A stretch of 62,460 nucleotides of DNA. Source: JAHECQ01 sp047638695. Its GTDB lineage: Bacteria > Actinomycetota > Acidimicrobiia > Acidimicrobiales > SZUA-35. Positions 41,586 through 50,492 of this stretch are shown here, piece by piece (the stretch's first letter is position 1; the number at the start of each line of letters is the position of its first letter). The position numbers and the translations under genes were made by a program. The DNA lies in the NCBI GenBank assembly GCA_047638695.1, contig JBLINY010000017.1:1-62460 (forward strand), given 5' to 3'. The notes beneath the pieces are model-generated. The model had not been told where the DNA came from and ran no database searches. It was given only the letters and a program-made list of their open reading frames with translations.

Positions 41586-42842
41586 ATGAGAAGCCGCGTC
41601 ACACTGTCCAAATCTGGGGCGAACGGCCGCGGGTTAACCGGTCTGCCGGCCGTCCTGCTTGTCGCTGCCACGGCGGCCGTCGGCCAAGCATTCGGTAGGT
41701 TCACGATCGGGGTCCTGCTCCCGGCCATCCGCGACGATCTCAACCTCTCCAACACTGCTGCCGGAACCCTCGCCACGGCCAACGTGGCCGCCTACCTCCT
41801 CGGCACCCTCATCGTTGCGTCGGCCTCCGGCCGATTCCGGTTGTTGGTCGTGATGCGAGCCGGCATGGTGCTGGCCGTACTCGGGCTGGCCCTCGCCGCG
41901 TTCTCGCCCGGACCAATAACTCTCGCCGTCGCCTTGTTCGTGGCCGGCTTGGGCGGTGCCCTCACCTGGATTCCTGCACCCGTGGTAGCAGCAGCTGCCT
42001 TGGCGCCCGAGCGGCGCGCTTTTGCCATTGGCATCTTGGCGTCGGGAATGGGCGTCGGAGTGGTTTTCACTGGCCAATTGGCGGGCTTCGTCCGATCCAC
42101 CATGGGAGATGCTTCCTGGCGGACGGTGTACCTCGTGCAGTTCATCGTCGGCGTGGTCGTGGTCGGGGCAGCTTGGTTGCTGCTTTCCCACCGCCAGGAC
42201 CGCCCGTCGACCAAGGGCGGCCTTGGCGGTTTCAGCGTCCTTCGTCGCATGCCGGGATGGGTGCCATACACCTGTGCCTTCACCGCTTTCGGACTGATGT
42301 ATCTCCTCGTGGTTGCCTTTCTCACGACCAAACTCGAGGACGACAACGGCTGGACCAGCTCCCGGGCATCGCTGGCATTCACACTTCTCGGCGTCGCCAT
42401 GATCTTCGGCGGCCCGCTCTTCATCGCCGTGGCGCAACGGGTTGGTCCCCGAAGAGCATTGACCATTGCCTTCAGTATCTGGATAGTGACCACCACCATC
42501 CTCCTCCCGGGCTGGTCGATCCCCACCCTCGGAGCAGCGGTCGTCAGCGGGCTGCTCTTCAGCGCCATGCCGACGCTATTCACCCTGTACGTGGTGACCA
42601 ACACCACCGCCGAGGACTACGGCCCATCGTTCGCGGCCGCCACCTTCTCCTTCGGAGTCGCCCAGATGGTGTCACCGCAACTTGGTGGGTACTTGGCCGA
42701 CCTCACAGGCTCGTTCACGCTGGTGTTTGCGCTCTCAGCCGGCTTAGCTGCCGTCGGCCTGGTCGCCGTGCTGCGCCTGCCGCGGCAGGCGCCGTCAGTC
42801 CCCGCTCGGCTAGAGAGCGAGACGGTCGACCCAGTCGATTAG
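41586..42842 (+). CDS. MFS transporter
   Basis: A 418-residue protein with twelve TM helices, starting ATG 41586. Typical MFS features include the early AFGRFTIGVLLPAIRDDLNL and the central loop around RRMPGWVPY. The similarity in arrangement to YbfB/CynX-like drug or cyanate carriers is only general, and the substrate is unknown. About 200 nt upstream hold no gene. The 3' end overlaps the convergent hydrolase gene by 33 nt. Confidence 0.9.
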   Translation: MRSRVTLSKSGANGRGLTGLPAVLLVAATAAVGQAFGRFTIGVLLPAIRDDLNLSNTAAGTLATANVAAYLLGTLIVASASGRFRLLVVMRAGMVLAVLGLALAAFSPGPITLAVALFVAGLGGALTWIPAPVVAAAALAPERRAFAIGILASGMGVGVVFTGQLAGFVRSTMGDASWRTVYLVQFIVGVVVVGAAWLLLSHRQDRPSTKGGLGGFSVLRRMPGWVPYTCAFTAFGLMYLLVVAFLTTKLEDDNGWTSSRASLAFTLLGVAMIFGGPLFIAVAQRVGPRRALTIAFSIWIVTTTILLPGWSIPTLGAAVVSGLLFSAMPTLFTLYVVTNTTAEDYGPSFAAATFSFGVAQMVSPQLGGYLADLTGSFTLVFALSAGLAAVGLVAVLRLPRQAPSVPARLESETVDPVD

Positions 42843-43664
42843 GGCCCGGGCCGATTTCTCGGGCTGTTCGATCATGCAGTACGTCCCTCCACCTGCAGGG
42901 ATCACCGAGAGTTCCGCCGCGGGCACCAACGCCTGAAATTGTTCCACAGCTCTGGCCGCACCCTTGGTGTCGATTCCCATTCGTCCGCTCTGGCCGATCA
43001 GCACGAGCATCGGCATCTCACGGTCAGCCAGGGTGGAGACGGCGTCGGTGACATCCACCGCGACGAGCTCGTCGAGGATCTCGCCAAGTCGGGACAGGTC
43101 GATCTTTCGCCGGAAAACTGCAGCTTCGAAGCGGGCGAGTTCCAACATGCCAGGCTCCATGGCGACCTCACCGGCACAACCAATCCAAGCGGTGAGCAAC
43201 GCCAAGGCCTCGTAGCCGAACCCCTCGCCAACGGCCCGGAACCCATCCATCACCCGACGACCGGCAGCCCCGGCGAGAAAGGGGTGGACGGCAACGCCTT
43301 GGACTCGCTCCGGATATCGGGCCGCATAGGCGAGGGTGATGGGCGAGCCCGTCGACGTGCCCCACAAGAGGGCAGCGGGGGAGGCCTCTCCGACACCGAT
43401 CGAGGCCAGGACCACCTCTAGGTCCTCGACCCAGCGATCGAAACCGATGCTGCAATCACGGGTCGAGTTGCCCGAGCCCCGGTAGTGCCAGTCGATCACC
43501 TGGAAGTGTTCGAGAAGATAAGGGCGCACCGCATGGAACTGCTCGTCGAGTAGACCGAAACCACCGGTGAGGACCAGCGGCGGGCCATTCGAGCCCTGCA
43601 CCTCATACCAGAGTTCGATGTCTCCGTCCCTCGCAGTGGCTGCTCCCGTGTCGATTCCTGTCAT
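42810..43664 (-). CDS. alpha/beta hydrolase lacking an obvious catalytic histidine
   Basis: A 284-residue alpha/beta hydrolase-fold protein. The strand PPLVLTGGFG replaces the usual HG oxyanion motif, the nucleophile elbow is GTSTG (Ser about 105), and an acid lies near LIGQSGRMGID. Where the family has GHF/GHW before the EQPE helix, this protein reads AGGGTYCMIEQPEK, so the catalytic His is missing at its normal place. It may be inactive, use another His, or serve a non-hydrolytic role. ATG start at 43664. The substrate is unknown. Confidence 0.8.
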   Translation of the reverse strand: MTGIDTGAATARDGDIELWYEVQGSNGPPLVLTGGFGLLDEQFHAVRPYLLEHFQVIDWHYRGSGNSTRDCSIGFDRWVEDLEVVLASIGVGEASPAALLWGTSTGSPITLAYAARYPERVQGVAVHPFLAGAAGRRVMDGFRAVGEGFGYEALALLTAWIGCAGEVAMEPGMLELARFEAAVFRRKIDLSRLGEILDELVAVDVTDAVSTLADREMPMLVLIGQSGRMGIDTKGAARAVEQFQALVPAAELSVIPAGGGTYCMIEQPEKSARALIDWVDRLAL

Positions 43665-43703
43665 GGTTCCTTCTCCCTTGGTCAGGCATCTAGGGTCAGT
43701 CTG

Positions 43704-44192
43704 ATGACCGACTTGGTGTTACGCCAACTTGATGAGCTCGGCCTCGAGTATCAAATCGTTCCGTGTGATCCCGACCTTGCCGACACCGCACAGTTCTGTG
43801 AGGCCTACGGATATTCGATGGATGACTCGGCCAACGCGATTGTCGTCTGCGGCAAATCCGATCCCCCGGTTTTCGTGATGTGTCTGGTGCTCGCCGACCG
43901 TCGCCTCGATGTCAACAAAGTCGTGCGTAAGAAGCTGGGCGTGCGCAAGTGTTCGTTTGCGTCGGCTGAACAGACAATCGAACTCACCGGCATGCAGATC
44001 GGGGGAGTGACCCCCTTCGGCTTCGACGGCAATCTGCCTCTGTGGATCGACGCAGCGGTCATGGATCGCCCAAATCTGATCATCGGTGGTGGCTCACGGG
44101 ACCGCAAGCTTCTCGTCCCCCCAGCGACGCTTGCCGGCCACCCGAGGGCCGAGGTCGTCGAGAACTTGGCGCGAAAGATTGAAGAGGGCTGA
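43704..44192 (+). CDS. YbaK/EbsC-family aminoacyl-tRNA deacylase
   Basis: A 162-residue protein of the YbaK/prolyl-tRNA editing fold: LDELGLEYQIVPCDP at the start, then ANAIVVCGK, LDVNKVVRKKLGVRKCSFAS with the conserved Lys, and IGGVTPFGFDGNLPLWIDAAV. These enzymes remove mischarged Cys or Ala from tRNA(Pro), and standalone copies have varied specificity. Intact, ATG start, 40 nt from the divergent hydrolase gene. Confidence 0.9.
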   Translation: MTDLVLRQLDELGLEYQIVPCDPDLADTAQFCEAYGYSMDDSANAIVVCGKSDPPVFVMCLVLADRRLDVNKVVRKKLGVRKCSFASAEQTIELTGMQIGGVTPFGFDGNLPLWIDAAVMDRPNLIIGGGSRDRKLLVPPATLAGHPRAEVVENLARKIEEG

Positions 44193-44269
44193 GGGAAGGG
44201 GTCTGAGGTCGGTCTCGCCACCATCGATGAGCGCAGCCAACGACATCGTGCAGAGGGGATGGTCATCAC

Positions 44270-44347
44270 ATGACCGACAAGGCGAGTTACTACGACGAGT
44301 TCGGGTTCTACAGCCCGCAGCCAACCGACCGAGCCACCCGCCGCTAA
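44270..44347 (+). other. in-frame N-terminal remnant of the redoxin, closed by TAA
   Basis: A 25-codon frame (MTDKASYYDEFGFYSPQPTD and RATRR) ends in TAA at 44345 but is in the same frame as the redoxin that follows. The residues after the stop (PGEDHPTGPEVG) are the usual continuation in this family, so the original protein probably started here and the TAA is a point mutation (TAC to TAA would be enough) or an error. Alternatively translation restarts at GTG 44390. Confidence 0.6.
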
Positions 44348-44389
44348 CCCGGCGAAGACCATCCCACCGGCCCCGAGGTCGGCTCTGCC

Positions 44390-45211
44390 GTGCCGCCGGT
44401 CGTGCTGCCTGACCAGTCGGGTGACCTCGCCGACCTACAGGCTTCGTTAGGCGCCGCTGGTGGCATCATCGTCTTCCATCGGTCGGCGTTTTGGTGACCG
44501 CCGTGTATGACGCAGCTCGTGCAGCTGCAACAGGTCGCCGGTGAGCTCGAGGCAAACGGCTTCTCGCTTTTCGCCATCAGCAATGACCCGATCGAGGTCC
44601 TCGACCAGTTCGCCACCGAGCACGGCATCACCTTCTCGCTGCTATCGGATGCCGACTCTGCGGTGATCCAGTCGTTCGGGATCATGAACCAGCTCATCAG
44701 CCCCGAGGAAGGCCGCAGTATGCGGTGGCACGGAATCGCCTACCCGGGTACGTACTTCGTTGACGCCGACGGCGTCGTCACCGACAAAGACTTCCACCGT
44801 CACCACGCCCGCCGGTCGTCGGGGGCAACGGTGCTGGGTCGGGCGCTGGGGCGGCCGGTCGAGCTCGCCGCCGACGTATCGGCCGACGCCACCAACGATG
44901 AGGTCACCGTGCGGGTGGGGCTCTCGGGTCCGGTGTTCCAGCTGGAAGTCATCGCCACATTGGCGGTCGACGTTGAGATCCCCGATGGCCTTCACGCTTA
45001 CGCACCGGGCGCGCCGAGCCAGTTCACCCCGCTCGACATCGACGTGTCTGTCACCACCCAGCTTTGCGACGAGGTCGCCTGTGGCTTACCCCAACAGATA
45101 AGCGTTACCCTCGCCGCACCACTCGAACGGCTCGTCGAACCACCCGGCATTCAGCACTACGTCGAACGGGACGAACTCATCGAAGCCGAGCAGGACTCCC
45201 CGGTTACTTAA
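44390..45211 (+). CDS. redoxin (AhpC/TSA) with in-frame TGA at the catalytic Cys, candidate selenoprotein
   Basis: Translated through TGA at 44495-44497, the region is a peroxiredoxin-like protein: LPDQSGDL, GIIVFHRSAFW-U-PPCMTQLVQLQ, ISNDPIEVLDQFA, LLSDADSAVIQSFG, YPGTYFVDADG. The TGA sits exactly where homologues have the first Cys of W-C-x-x-C, as in known Sec-containing redoxins (U-x-x-C). A C-terminal domain (from about residue 155) has QLCDEVACGLPQQISV, resembling DsbD-like CDDxxCxxP segments. A 6-bp stem with a G-containing loop follows the TGA. The start GTG 44390 is uncertain: an in-frame TAA at 44345 separates it from the likely ancestral start at 44270. Without Sec insertion, only the part from 44507 could be made, without the active site. 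Confidence 0.7.
44512..44528 (+). promoter_or_regulatory. possible bacterial SECIS stem-loop
   Basis: GCAGCT (44512-44517) and AGCTGC (44523-44528) form a 6-bp stem with loop CGTGC, 14 nt after the TGA. The loop starts 21 nt downstream of the TGA and has G at its second position, within the range described for bacterial SECIS elements. The same bases encode QLVQLQ, a common family segment, so the pairing could be coincidental. Confidence 0.4.
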
Positions 45212-45260
45212 AGGCCCAGTTACCTAAGGCCCGGTTACCTAGGCCCCGGTTACCCAAAGG
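45199..45260. repeat. degenerate 14-17-bp tandem repeat around the redoxin stop codon
   Basis: Four imperfect copies of CCCGGTTACCTAAGG (45199-45214, 45215-45229, 45230-45243, 45244-45260). The first copy contains the last codons and the TAA of the redoxin gene; the next two repeat the stop (TAA, TAG) and the last has CAA. It looks like expansion of the gene end. Confidence 0.85.
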
Positions 45261-45382
45261 CCGAGCAATGGCCTTGTCTGAGGATCCGGCTTGGGACTCA
45301 AGGGCACCAAAGCACGCCCGGTCTTGCAGCAGGTAGCTCGAGGGCGCCAAGCTGCATCGACCGAGCAAAGGGGAGGGCGCGA

Positions 45383-46888
45383 ATGAAGGCCGAACAGCTG
45401 AGCCAAATCGTCGAGGCCCGGGCCCGCGTACTTGATGAAGCCCGACCCGAAGCGGTCGAATTGGTGCACGCTGCCGGCCACCTCACGGCCCGGGAGCGCA
45501 TCGCCGCCCTGGTCGACGAAGGGAGCTTCATCGAGTACGGCCAACTGGCCGGCGAATCACCCGCTCTCGACGATCAGGCCCCGGCGGACGGACTGGTGGC
45601 CGGGTCCGGTCAGCTCGACGGCGGCCCCCTCGTGGTCGCGTCCTATGACGTCACCGTGCACGACGGCACCCAGACCGACCGCAACATGCGCAAGCTGGTG
45701 CGCCTGTTGTACCTGGCCAACCGTCATCGCTGGCCCTTCGTCTGCTTCGTCGATGGTGACGGGGCCCGCCCCGATCCGCCACTCGCCCCACCTCCCATCG
45801 TGGTGTACAGCCGTGGCACGTGGGACGTCTATGAAGGCCTGGCCGAATTGTCGGGCTGGGCCCCCTCGGTCGCCATCATCAGCGGTCGAGCCCTCGATGG
45901 CAACGCCGGACTCGCCATGATGTGCGACCTCGTCGTTGCCACCGCCGGTTCCGAGGTCGGGGCCCGAGGGCCCGATGGCCAACCCGTTACTCGCCCGGTC
46001 GAGGAGTTGGCTGCCGACGGCAGTGTCGACGTCGTGGTCGACGACGAGACCGAGGCCATCGCCGTCGTCGCTGACTACCTGAACTACTGGGCCGGTGGCT
46101 TCGGCCACGGTCTCCCGTCGGCGACTCACGACACCATCACCTCGATCATTCCCGACGACCGGCGAGCGCCCTATGACGTTCGGGACGTGATGGCCGCGGT
46201 GGCCGATGCCGACAGCACCCTCGAACTGGGCGCTCGTTGGGCCCCTTCGATGATCACCATGCTGGCGACGTTGGGCGGGCGCCCGATCGGCCTGTTCGCC
46301 AACCAGCCCAGCTCACCGGTGGCGGGGGCCATCGACTCGGCCGCGGCCGACAAGGCAGCCCGCTTCGTCGAGTTGTGCGATGCCTACGAGTTTCCGCTGG
46401 TGTCGCTGGTCGACAATCCGGGCTACATGGTCGGCCCCGACGCCGAACGAGCTGGTATCGCCCGCCACCATGCCCGGCCTCTGGCCGCCCTTCATCATCG
46501 CACCGTGCCGTTGTGCTCGGTCCAGCTTCGCAAGGCCTACGGGCTCGGCCCCTGGGCTATGTCGGGCTGGGGGTCCTCGCGAATAATGCCTGAGCTGCGC
46601 TTGGCCTGGCCCTCCGTTGAGTCGGGGGGTATGTCGTTGGAGGGCGCTGCCTATCTGGTGAAGCGGCGGGAAATCAAGGCGGCCGAGAGCCCGGAGGAGG
46701 CCCGGGCTATACGCGACGCGTACGCCGAGGAGATGCGGGATCCGGCCTCGGGCGTTTCGGCCGGCCGGACGTTCTCTTTCGACGACATCGTGCTCCCGTC
46801 CGAGACGAGAGATCGCATCATCGCCGTGCTCGAGACCATCCCCCGGGTATTCCCCCCGGTCAAAAAGCACCCGATCGACCCGAGGTAG
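45383..46888 (+). CDS. acyl-CoA carboxyltransferase beta-subunit paralogue 1
   Basis: A 501-residue carboxyltransferase of the propionyl/acetyl-CoA carboxylase beta type: AAGHLTARERIAALVDEGSF near the N-terminus, VICFVDGDGARP-like acyl-CoA pocket region, PVAGAIDSAAADKAARFVEL, FPLVSLVDNPGYMVGPDAER, and the ending PPVKKHPIDP. In the first half the usual GARIQEG/TSGVAH regions have changed (GARGPDGQPVTRPVEEL), so the two crotonase-like halves are unequal. It transfers carboxyl from biotin to an acyl-CoA. No biotin carboxylase or carrier gene is present. Two nt separate it from its paralogue. Confidence 0.88.
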   Translation: MKAEQLSQIVEARARVLDEARPEAVELVHAAGHLTARERIAALVDEGSFIEYGQLAGESPALDDQAPADGLVAGSGQLDGGPLVVASYDVTVHDGTQTDRNMRKLVRLLYLANRHRWPFVCFVDGDGARPDPPLAPPPIVVYSRGTWDVYEGLAELSGWAPSVAIISGRALDGNAGLAMMCDLVVATAGSEVGARGPDGQPVTRPVEELAADGSVDVVVDDETEAIAVVADYLNYWAGGFGHGLPSATHDTITSIIPDDRRAPYDVRDVMAAVADADSTLELGARWAPSMITMLATLGGRPIGLFANQPSSPVAGAIDSAAADKAARFVELCDAYEFPLVSLVDNPGYMVGPDAERAGIARHHARPLAALHHRTVPLCSVQLRKAYGLGPWAMSGWGSSRIMPELRLAWPSVESGGMSLEGAAYLVKRREIKAAESPEEARAIRDAYAEEMRDPASGVSAGRTFSFDDIVLPSETRDRIIAVLETIPRVFPPVKKHPIDPR

Positions 46889-46890
46889 AC

Positions 46891-48345
46891 GTGGACCGTT
46901 CCCCTATCGACGACCTGGAGGCGGCCCGAGCCTCACAACTCGACGATGTCCGCCCCGCGGCCGTTGCCGCCGTTCACCGTGCTGGGCGACTAACGGCCCG
47001 CGAGCGTATGGCCGCCCTCCTCGACCCTGACACCGAGGTTCCCTACGGAACGATCGCGGCTTTGGCGCCGGACGGCGCCTGGGTGGCCGAGACGGGTGGC
47101 GTCGACGCTGTGGGCTCTGTCGACGGGCTCACCATCATTGCGTCCTCGACCGATTTCACCGACAAGGGCGGCGGCTACGGGGCCGGTCGGCTGGAGCGGC
47201 TGTTTGCGTTGGCCCACCAGCATCGGTGGCCGGTGGTGATCTTCGTCGACGGCGGGGGCAGTCGGGCTCGCCATCCTCGCTCCGATCAGGACCACCTCGA
47301 GCTGAATGGGCCCTTTGGCCGCTTCATGCTTTTCGACGGCATCGCCGAGCTTTCGGGTTGGGTGCCGACGATCGCAATCGTCTCCGGGCCGTCCTTTGCC
47401 GGCCATGCCAGCCTGGCCGGGTTCTCCGACTTCGTCATTGCCACCCCCGGCTCATCGATCGGCATGGGCGGTCCCCCCATGGTCGAGGCCGCGCTTGGCC
47501 TCTCCCTCTCGGCCAGTGAGTTGGCGGGCGTCGAGATGCACGAACAAACCGGAGGCATCGATCTGCTGGTTCAGACCGAACCGGAAGCGATCGAGGCGGC
47601 CCGCCGCTACCTGGCGTTTACCATCGACCACTCTTCGGGGCCAGCGTCGGCCACGGCAACGGCGATCGACGCCCTCGTTCCCGCCCGAGGCGAGTACGAC
47701 ATACATGCCGTCATCGAAGCCCTCGTCGACGAGGGCGGACTGTTCCAACTGCGACCCAGCTTCGCCCCCTCGGTTATCACCGGATTCGCCAGAATGAACG
47801 GACGGACGGTGGGTGTCGTTGCCAGTCAACCCTTGGTGGACGACGGAGCCATTGACGAGCAGGCTGCCACCAAGATCGGGCGCTTCATCGAGGTTTGCGA
47901 CGTCTACGAATATCCGATCCTCTCGCTCATCGACACGCCCGGCTGCACCGTCGGTGGAACGGTTGATGACGCCACTGACGAGCAAGGTGGCAACAGGTCG
48001 GTGCCGGGCCTCAACCGGTGGCACACCCGTCCCGTGATGGCCCACCATCATCGAACGGTGCCCCTGTTCGCCGTGCAGATCGGCCGTGGTGGTGGCCTTG
48101 GGCCGGCCATCATGGGTGGGTTGGCCAGCGGCCGGAGTGTTCCCGCCTTGTGGCTGGCCTGGCCGACAACCGATATCCGGTCCACTGACGGCTTCGCCGC
48201 CGTCCGCAGTCAGCACGCTTTCGACGATGTCGTCGCTCCCTCATCGACCAGGCAGATGATCACCCGGCTACTCACCCATCTCGATGGCGATGCGTCGGCT
48301 CGCTCGCCAAGAACGTCCAAAAAGCATCCGGTTGACACTTGGTAG
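46891..48345 (+). CDS. acyl-CoA carboxyltransferase beta-subunit paralogue 2
   Basis: A 484-residue relative of the preceding protein: same N-terminal AAVHRAGRLTARERMAALLD, then SIGMGGPPMVEAALGLSLSA and EMHEQTGGIDLLVQTEPEAI, which keep the standard acyl-CoA pocket, and the C-terminal YPILSLIDTPGCTVGG. It ends SKKHPVDTW. Four or so C-terminal motifs are shorter than in paralogue 1. The pair is probably co-translated and may form one mixed complex in which each subunit contributes one good half-site. The GTG start at 46891 lies 2 nt after the previous stop. Confidence 0.88.
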   Translation: MDRSPIDDLEAARASQLDDVRPAAVAAVHRAGRLTARERMAALLDPDTEVPYGTIAALAPDGAWVAETGGVDAVGSVDGLTIIASSTDFTDKGGGYGAGRLERLFALAHQHRWPVVIFVDGGGSRARHPRSDQDHLELNGPFGRFMLFDGIAELSGWVPTIAIVSGPSFAGHASLAGFSDFVIATPGSSIGMGGPPMVEAALGLSLSASELAGVEMHEQTGGIDLLVQTEPEAIEAARRYLAFTIDHSSGPASATATAIDALVPARGEYDIHAVIEALVDEGGLFQLRPSFAPSVITGFARMNGRTVGVVASQPLVDDGAIDEQAATKIGRFIEVCDVYEYPILSLIDTPGCTVGGTVDDATDEQGGNRSVPGLNRWHTRPVMAHHHRTVPLFAVQIGRGGGLGPAIMGGLASGRSVPALWLAWPTTDIRSTDGFAAVRSQHAFDDVVAPSSTRQMITRLLTHLDGDASARSPRTSKKHPVDTW

Positions 48346-48400
48346 AAGAGCCAGAGCGCTCAGCCTTCGCTGTGGGAGCCGACCCTGCCAGTCGGGTGAG

Positions 48401-49549
48401 CTACGCGATGTTGAACAGCGTCTTGGCGTTGCCGCCGAGCACCAAGTTGCGTCGATGCTCTGACATCGGAGCGAGCGCCTTGTGCACCTCCTGCATTGCG
48501 TTGATGTGGGAGTCGACGTGGGGATAGTCGCTGCCCCAGAGGAACTTGTCTTCGCCGAGAAGGTCGCACTGGGCATCGATCGAGCGTTCCGACGGGTCCA
48601 TCACGAACCAGAAGTTCTCTCGCATGTATTCGCTGGGGCGTCGCTTCAGTGGTGAGGCGTCGCGGAATCGATCGAACTTCTCATCCAGCCGGTCCATCAG
48701 GTACGACGCATACCCCGCACCGGATTCGACGATTGCGACCTTGAGTTTCGGGAACCGATCGAAGAGTCCGTCGCAGATCAGCGCAGCGACCGCCGGGATC
48801 AGCTGCAGCGTGCCGCCCATAGCGAACGAGAAGACGCTGTCCTGCGGTTCTTTCGTGGAGTCCCACCAATTCGTTCCCGAGAGGTTCACGTGTCGCTCGA
48901 AGCGCACGATGAGGTGCACACAGATCGGAAGATCGGCATCGACGAGCGCTTGCCACAGGGGATCGAAGTCGGGGTGGGACGGGCGCTTTCCGCCCACGGG
49001 TTCTGGGGCCAGGAACATGCCTTTGAATCCGAGTGCAAGGCAACGCTGCAGTTCTTCTACGGCCAGGTCAACGTCGTAGAGGGGGACCTGGGCAACAGGA
49101 ATGATGCGATCAAGCGCGGGGGAGGCAAAGTCCCACTGCCAGTTGTTGTAGGCCCGGGCGTACGCCATCGCGAGCTCTGGGTCCTCGGGCTTGTCGTAGA
49201 GGATGCCGATGGTCGGAAAGACGAGGCCAGCATCGACACCCCATTCGTCGAGCAACTCGACGCGGGCTGCGGTGTCATAACTCGCCTTCGGGCACCCCTC
49301 GGAATACGGGATGTCCGGAGTGGTGAAGAGATCGACGGCGTTGTGGTCGACACCTCCCAGCGCGGCCAACCGACCCTTGAGCAACACCCGGCCGTCGACG
49401 ACGAGTTCTTCGAGGCCGCTGTCGTTTCGGCGGATGTGAATTGCTCGATCGCGATACCGGGGCTCGAGATAGTTCTCCCAGAGATCGGCCGGCTCGAGCA
49501 CATGTGAATCCATGTCGACCACGAATGGTCGCGCCGTAGATGCGTTCAT
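48401..49549 (-). CDS. amidohydrolase-2 family metal-dependent hydrolase/decarboxylase
   Basis: A 382-residue amidohydrolase of the ACMSD/LigW type. The start VVDMDSHVLEPADLWENYL gives the D-x-H-type first metal motif, with the later HLIVRFERHVNLSGTNWWD region, SGAGYASYLMDRLDEKFD and FLWGSDYPHVDSHIN with the catalytic Asp. Family members decarboxylate or hydrolyse aromatic acids. Frequent in actinobacterial catabolic loci; the substrate is not determined. The next gene in the operon is a metallo-beta-lactamase hydrolase 23 nt upstream on the same strand. Confidence 0.92.
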   Translation of the reverse strand: MNASTARPFVVDMDSHVLEPADLWENYLEPRYRDRAIHIRRNDSGLEELVVDGRVLLKGRLAALGGVDHNAVDLFTTPDIPYSEGCPKASYDTAARVELLDEWGVDAGLVFPTIGILYDKPEDPELAMAYARAYNNWQWDFASPALDRIIPVAQVPLYDVDLAVEELQRCLALGFKGMFLAPEPVGGKRPSHPDFDPLWQALVDADLPICVHLIVRFERHVNLSGTNWWDSTKEPQDSVFSFAMGGTLQLIPAVAALICDGLFDRFPKLKVAIVESGAGYASYLMDRLDEKFDRFRDASPLKRRPSEYMRENFWFVMDPSERSIDAQCDLLGEDKFLWGSDYPHVDSHINAMQEVHKALAPMSEHRRNLVLGGNAKTLFNIA

Positions 49550-49572
49550 CAGTCAAAATCCTCGATCTGGGT

Positions 49573-50460
49573 TCAGAGTGCGTCGACGACGGCGAACCCG
49601 TCGCCCTTTTCCTGCACGTGAAATGCGTGCGGAGCCGAGAAGTGGGCGGGCAGCAGGACGGCGTTGCGTTCGACCGCTGCTTCGAGAACCGATCGGCGGG
49701 CTGCGATCGAGCCAGCGGCATCGAGACAGAAGCCGCTGTTCCAATCCGGCCGGTAGACCTGCACCGGGCTGTGCATCGAGTCACCAGACAACAAACCCTG
49801 TTGGCCTTTGGACTCGAGCCAGCCGATGGCGTGTCCGGGCGTGTGACCAGGTTTGAGTTCAAGGGTCAACGAGTCATCGATCTGGCATCCATCGCCGTCC
49901 CACAGTTGAACCAGATCCCGGTCGAATATCGGCGAAATGCTGTCCGCGAAGACGTTTGCGTTGAACTCGAGCCCCGTCTGATCACTGACCGACGGGTTCC
50001 AGAACTCGTACTCGGTCTTGTTGAGGAAATACTTGGCATTGGGAAAGGTCGGTACCCACTTGCCATCCACGAGGCTGGTGTTCCAGCCGACATGGTCGAG
50101 GTGGATGTGGGTGCAAACAACGGCATCGACCTCGTCCGGTTGGACTCCGCTGGCCACGAGCCGTTCGAGCCAATCGGTGTTGAGCATCGCCATCTCCTCC
50201 ATGGCTCGTTCCTTGTGGTTGCCGTTGCAGGTGTCGACAAGGATCGTGCTCTGCGGGGTCCGAACAACCCACGTATGGATACTCATGAGGGCGAGATCGG
50301 TGTCGGGCTGGACGAACTGGGCGATGGTGTCCGGCCCATGATCGTCGCGGACCGAAGGGTCCCATGACGGCAGAAGCATGTTGGCCGGGAACGACGGGCC
50401 GTAGGACTCCTCCAGTCGTGTCACGGTGATGTCGCCAATATGAACTGCTTGTTCGGTCAT
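49573..50460 (-). CDS. MBL-fold metallo-hydrolase
   Basis: A 295-residue metallo-beta-lactamase-fold hydrolase. Metal motif THIHLDHVGW (HxHxDH), downstream HTPGHAIGW, GDSMHSPVQVY and a C-terminal His in LLPAHFSAPHAFHV. It resembles lactonase/quorum-quenching-type and catabolic MBL enzymes. The start ATG at 50460 lies at the head of an apparent two-gene operon with the amidohydrolase. The substrate is unknown. Confidence 0.92.
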   Translation of the reverse strand: MTEQAVHIGDITVTRLEESYGPSFPANMLLPSWDPSVRDDHGPDTIAQFVQPDTDLALMSIHTWVVRTPQSTILVDTCNGNHKERAMEEMAMLNTDWLERLVASGVQPDEVDAVVCTHIHLDHVGWNTSLVDGKWVPTFPNAKYFLNKTEYEFWNPSVSDQTGLEFNANVFADSISPIFDRDLVQLWDGDGCQIDDSLTLELKPGHTPGHAIGWLESKGQQGLLSGDSMHSPVQVYRPDWNSGFCLDAAGSIAARRSVLEAAVERNAVLLPAHFSAPHAFHVQEKGDGFAVVDAL

Positions 50461-50492
50461 CTCTGCCCCCTGGTTACGAGATTGGCGTCACC

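Noticed and set aside
44748..44755. Third GTACGTAC site
   Set aside because: It lies within the redoxin coding sequence (codons for GTYF) and is explained by coding, not regulation.
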